Origin: Plecoglossus altivelis
Lineage: Eukaryota; Chordata; Actinopteri; Osmeriformes; Plecoglossidae
Direction of reading: 5' to 3'
Assembly: GCA_036571765.1 (NCBI GenBank)
Contig: BROE01000022.1
Coordinates: 19,408,718 to 19,472,717 of the forward strand
Length of the DNA: 64,000 bases
Shown here: piece by piece, positions 52,601-58,600 of the stretch
How the letters are laid out: the number at the start of each line of letters is the position of its first letter
Position numbering within the stretch: the stretch's first letter is position 1
Notes under the pieces: model-generated
Told to the model about the DNA's origin: nothing
The model's database searches: none
What the model saw: only the letters and a program-made list of their open reading frames with translations
Position numbers and translations under genes: made by a program

Positions 52601-55600
52601 GACTCACACAGGGAGAGAATGACTCACACAGGGAGAGAATGACTCACACAGGAAGAGAATGACTCACACAGGGAGAGAGTGACTCACACAGGGAGAGAGT
52701 GACTCTCACAGGGAGAGAGTGACTCTCACAGGGAGAGAATGACTCTCACAGGGAGAGAGTGATTCAGAGATGGAGAGAGTGACTCACACAGGGAGAGAGT
52801 GATTCAGAGATGGAGAGAGTGACTCACACAGGGAGAGAATGACTCACACAGGGAGAGAGTGACTCTCACAGGGAGAGAATGACTCACACAGGGAGAGAGT
52901 GACTCACACAGGGAGAGAGTGACTCACACAGGGAGAGAGTGATTCAGAGATGGAGAGAGTGACTCACACAGGGAGAGAATGACTTACACAGGGAGAGAAT
53001 GACTCACACAGGGAGAGAATGACTCACACAGGGAGAGAATGACTCACACAGGGAGAGAATGACTCACACAGGGAGAGAGTGAACACCACACTCACACAGA
53101 GAGACAGCGAACACTAGGCATCATATTTATTTATTGTGTTTATAACACTTTATAGTGTCTGTTCAAATTATGGACTGGTGGTTCCCTTGATATAGACAGC
53201 CAGCAAACCCCAGGCGACTGCCCATACAGTGCCCAGGTCACAAGATAATCAAGCCACATACACAGGTTCCTGCCTAGTTAGATGGCATGTTATTGTTCAG
53301 GCTTGACGTCTTGTTCTGTGTGGCTGCATGTCCTCAGGTCTGCCACTGCTGGTTCAGAGGACCATCGCCCGCACCATTGTCCTGCAGGAGAGCATTGGGA
53401 AGGGCCGCTTCGGCGAGGTGTGGCGGGGGAAGTGGCGAGGGGAGGACGTGGCGGTGAAGATCTTCTCCTCCAGAGACGAGAGGTCTTGGTTCCGGGAGGC
53501 AGAGATCTACCAGACCATAATGCTCCGTCATGACAACATCCTTGGATTCATTGCTGCTGACAACAAAGGTATCTAACTCAGTTTAACTGTCCAATTAGAA
53601 ATCACAGAATGTTCTTGTAACGGTCCAATTAGAAATCACAGGATGTTCTTGTAACGGTCCAATTAGAAATCACAGGATGTTCTTGTAACTGTCCAATTAG
53701 AAATCACAGGATGTTCTTGTAACTGTCCAATTAGAAATCACAGGATGTTCTTGTAACTGTCCAATTAGAAATCACGGGATGGGAAAACATTGGTTGTTAG
53801 GGAAAGTTTCTAAGCAACCACACAATGACTTAGAACTGTGACCTGCCTCTGTGTGACCTGCCTCTATGACCTGCCTCTATGACCTGCCTCTGTGTGTGAC
53901 CTGCCTCTATGACCTGCCTCTGTGTGTGACCTGCCTCTCTGTGACCTGCCTCTGTGTGTGTGTGACCTGCCTCTGTGGACCTCCTCTGGGTGTGACCTGC
54001 CTCTGGTGTGTGACCCTGCCTCTCCCTGTGTGTGTGTCTGTGACCTCCTCTTGTGTGTGTGTGTGTGTGTGTGGGTGTTGACCGTGCCTCTGTGTGTGTG
54101 TGTGTGTGTGTTGACCTGCTCTCTGTGACCTCCTCGTGTTGTGTGACCTGCCTCTCTATGACCTGCCTCTGTGTGTGACCTGCCTCTCTGTGTGTGTGTG
54201 TGTGTGACCTGCCTCTGTGTGTGACCTGCCTCTGTGTGACCTGCCTCTCTGTGTGTGACCTGCCTCTGTGTGTGACCTGCCTCTGTGGGTGTGTGACCTG
54301 CCTCTGTGTGTGTGTGTGTGTGTGACCTACTTCTGTGTGTGTGACCTGCCTCTCTCTATGACCTGCCTCTCTGTGTGACCTGCCTCTCTGTGTGTGTGCC
54401 TGCCTCTGTGTACAGTGTGTGACCGGCCTCTGTGGGTGTGTGACCTGCCTCTGTGTGTGTGTGACCTGCCTCTGTGTGTGTGACCTGCCTCTGTGTGTGT
54501 GTGTGTGACCTGCCTCTGTGTGTGTGTGTGACCTGCCTCTGTGTGTGTGTGTGTGTGACCTTCCTCTGTGTGTGTGTGTGTGTGACCTGCCTCTGTGTGT
54601 GTGTGACCTGCCTCTGTGTGTAACCTGCCTCTGTGTGTAACCTGCCTCTGTGTGTGACCTGCCTCTGTGTGTGACCTGCCTCTGTGTGTGTGTGACCTGC
54701 CTCTGTGTGTAACCTGCCTCTGTGTGTGACCTGCCTCTGTCTGTGTGCATGTGCGCATGAGTGTGTGTGAGTGTAAGAGAGAGTGTGTGTGTTGTGTGTG
54801 TGACCTGCCTCTGTGTGTGTGTGGGACCTGCCTCTGTGTGTGCGACCTGCCTCTCTGTGTGTGACCTCATGCCTCTGTGTGTGTGTGACCTGCAGGATGG
54901 CTGTAATACTCTCTGTGTGTGTGTGTGACCTGCCTCTGTGTGTGTGTGGTGTGCCTTCAAGTGTGTGTGTGAAAAGAAGGTGTGTGTGAGGGGCTGTGAT
55001 GTTTACAGGTGTGTGTGTGTGTGACCTGCCGCTGTGTGTGTGTGACCTGCCTCTGTTGTGTGTGTGTGACTGCCTCTGTGTGTGTGTGACCTGCCTTCTG
55101 TGTGTGTGTGACCTGCCTAAATTGTGTGTGACCTGCCTCTGTGTGTGTAACCTGCCTCTGTGTGTAACCTGCCTCTGTGTGTAACCTGCCTCTGTGTGTA
55201 ACCTGCCTCTGTGTGTGACCTGCCTCTGTCTGTGTGTGTGACCTGCCTCTGTGTGTGACCTTCCTCTGTGTGTGTGTGACCTGCCTCTGTGTGTGTGACC
55301 TGCCTCTGTGTGTGTGTGACCTGCCTCTGTGTGTGTGTGTGACCTGCCTCTGTGTGTGTGTGACCTGCCTCTGTGTGTGACCTGCCTCTGTGTGTGTGTG
55401 TTTGTGACCTGCCTCTGTGTGTGTGTGTGACCTGCCTCTTTGTCTGACTCAGATAATGGCTCCTGGACCCAGCTGTGGCTTGTGTCTGAATACCACGAGC
55501 ATGGCTCCCTGTTCGACTACCTGAACAGGTACACTGTCTCTGTGGAGGACATGATGCTGCTGGCTCTGTCCATCGCCAGCGGTCTGGCTCACCTGCACAT

Positions 55601-58600
55601 GGAGATCATAGGCACTCAAGGTGAGTGTCTCCTACCACACTAATGAGACAGGGCAGGGGGACTTTTAATTTGAAGGCCACCACTGGCAGACAGGAAGCAG
55701 AATCAGTATGTGGAACAGATGTACAGTTTTGTACATACATTGCCAATGCATGTCTGTTGTGTACAAAGCCTCTGTTCCACATAATGGGTGATGCAATGGC
55801 TGCTGGCAGTGAGTCATTCAACTCTTTCAAGAAAGTTGGGCAGGAAAACAAGATGATTAAAACTGAACAAAGACACAGCCTCTGGGGTGGCTGGGTTTAA
55901 CAGATGGGCTGCAGTAGAGTGACAGGCAGCATATTTACATGTTTATTTGAAGCATCTCAACATGCTGACCACCTCTGTTCCTGACCTGAGGTGGTCTCCA
56001 TGGTTACCAGACAGAATTAAGCATGTTTATCTGCACACGAAAAAGCCAATAAGAAGTTCCAGTCTCATTCCCAACGAGCTCTCCAGCTGAGGGTCAGAGC
56101 CAACCCAAACGAAGCCTGTCTGTGAGGGTTCACCTGGCTGCATTAATCCTGGTTACATGACCCTCATGGAGGGGGAACCTTTAGAACAGTGGAATAATGA
56201 TGCGCTTTTCTGTGTTGAATGTGTCAGTAAGGTTGTGTTATCTGTGAACAGGGAAGCCTGCCATTGCACATAGAGACATTAAGTCCAAGAACATCCTGGT
56301 GAAGAAGAGTGGGACAGCCGTCATCGCAGACCTGGGCCTAGCTGTCAAGCACGACTCGGCCACTAACACTATCGACATCCCCTCCAATCACAGAGTGGGG
56401 ACCAAGAGGTACGTGACAGCCACACCTGACAACAGCCCCACACCTGACAACAGCCCCACACCTGAAAACAGCCCCACACGACAACAGCCCCACACATGAC
56501 AACAGCCCCACACCTGACAACAGCCCCACACGACAACAGCCCCACACCTGACAACAGCCCCACACCTGAAAACAGCCCCACACCTGACAACAGCCCCACA
56601 CCTGACAACAGCCATGCCTGACAACAGCCCCACACAGGACAAAAGCCCCACACCTGACAACAGCCCCACACAGGACAACACCCCCACACCTGACAACAGC
56701 CCCACACATGACAACAGCCCCACACCTGACAACAGTTCCACACCTGACAACAGCCACGCCTGACAACAGGCCCACACCTGACAACAGCCATGCCCAACAA
56801 CAGCCCCACACCTGACAACAGCCCCACACATGACAACAGCCCCACACCTGACAACAGCCATGCCCAACAACAGTCCCACACCTGACAACAGCCATGCCTG
56901 ACAACAGCCACGCCTGACAACAGGCCCACACCTGACAACAGCCATGCCCAACAACAGTCCCACACCTGACAACAGCCATGCCTGACAACAGCCACGCCTG
57001 ACAACAGGCCCACACCTGACAACAGCCATGCCCAACAACAGCCCCACACCTGACAAAAGCCCCACACCTGACAACAGCCACGCCCAACAACAGTCCCACA
57101 CCTGACAGCAGAATAAACCACTGTTGCCTAGATACATGGACCATGGGAGACCCTTTAGCTCCTGAAATGGCACAGCTTTTGGAGAATACAGACCTCCAGT
57201 TTATAGAGAATACAGACCTCCAGTTTATAGAGAATACAGACCTCCAGTTTATAGAGAATACAGACCTCCAGTTGATAGAGAATACAGACCTCCAGTTTAT
57301 AGAGAATACAGACCTCCAGTTTATAGAGAATACAGACCTCCAGTTTATAGAGAATACAGACCTCCAGTTTATAGAGAATACAGACCTCCAGTTGATAGAG
57401 AATACAGACCTCCAGTTGATAGAGAATACAGACCTCCAGTTTATAGAGAATACAGACCTCCAGTTTATAGAGAATACAGACCTCCAGTTGATAGAGAATA
57501 CAGACCTCCAGTTGATAGAGAATACAGAGCTCCAGTTTATAGAGAATACAGACCTCCAGTTTATAGAGAATACAGACCTCCAGTTTATAGAGAATACAGA
57601 CCTCCAGTTGATAGAGAATACAGACCTCCAGTTTATAGAGAATACAGACCTCCAGTTTATAGAGAATACAGAGCTCCAGTTCAACTGTATCTGCTCTGAG
57701 GCTGCTCTGTTTTTGGAACCTCTATCCATGTGACAGGAATATCCTTTTATGTCACCTTGCACCTGAAGATGGTCAAGCTATTGTTAGGCCGCCATGTGCT
57801 GTTTGTGGACAGAGGCTGAGCAGGAGACAGTGTCCTGTGGAAGAGAGAGTCCCCTCCTCCTGCTAGTCTTGTTCATTAGCTTTAATAGGTTTGTCCTCTG
57901 CAGGTACATGGCCCCTGAGATCCTGGATGATTCCATCAATATGAACAGCTTTGAGTCGTTCAAGCGGGCGGACATCTACGCCTTGGGCCTGGTCTTCTGG
58001 GAAATCTCCAGGAGGTGCTCTGTCAGGGGTGTGTTATATACGCACACACACAACACATACGTGACAGCCACACCTGACAACAGCCCCACACCTGACAACA
58101 GCCCCACACCTGATAACAGCCCCACACCTGATAACAGCCCCACACGACAACAGCCCCACACATGACAACAGCCCCACACCTGACAACAGCCCCACACCTG
58201 ATAACAGCCTCACACATGACAACAGCCCCACACATGACAACAGCCCCACACCTGACAACAGCCCCACACATGACAACAGCCCCACACATGACAACAGCCC
58301 CACACATGACAACAGCCCCACACATGACAACAGCCCCACACATGACAACAGCCCCACACATGACAACAGCCCCACACATGACAACAGCCCCACACATGAC
58401 AACAGCCCCACACATGACAACAGCCCCACACATGACAACAGCCCCACACATGACAACAGCCCCACACATGACAACAGCCCCACACATGACAACAGCCCCA
58501 CACCTGAAAACAGCCCCACACCTGACAACAGCCATGCCTGACAACAGCCCCACACATGACAACAGCCCCACACCTGACAACAGCCACGCCCAACAACAGT

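Noticed and set aside
52301..53103. Inverted-repeat transposon
   Set aside because: The edges are themselves copies of the array unit in opposite orientation, there is no open frame for a transposase and no target-site duplication.
57143..57733. 196-codon frame with ENTDLQFI repeats, also at 58837-59427
   Set aside because: A 24-bp intronic minisatellite inside the duplicated block; period divisible by three keeps it open.
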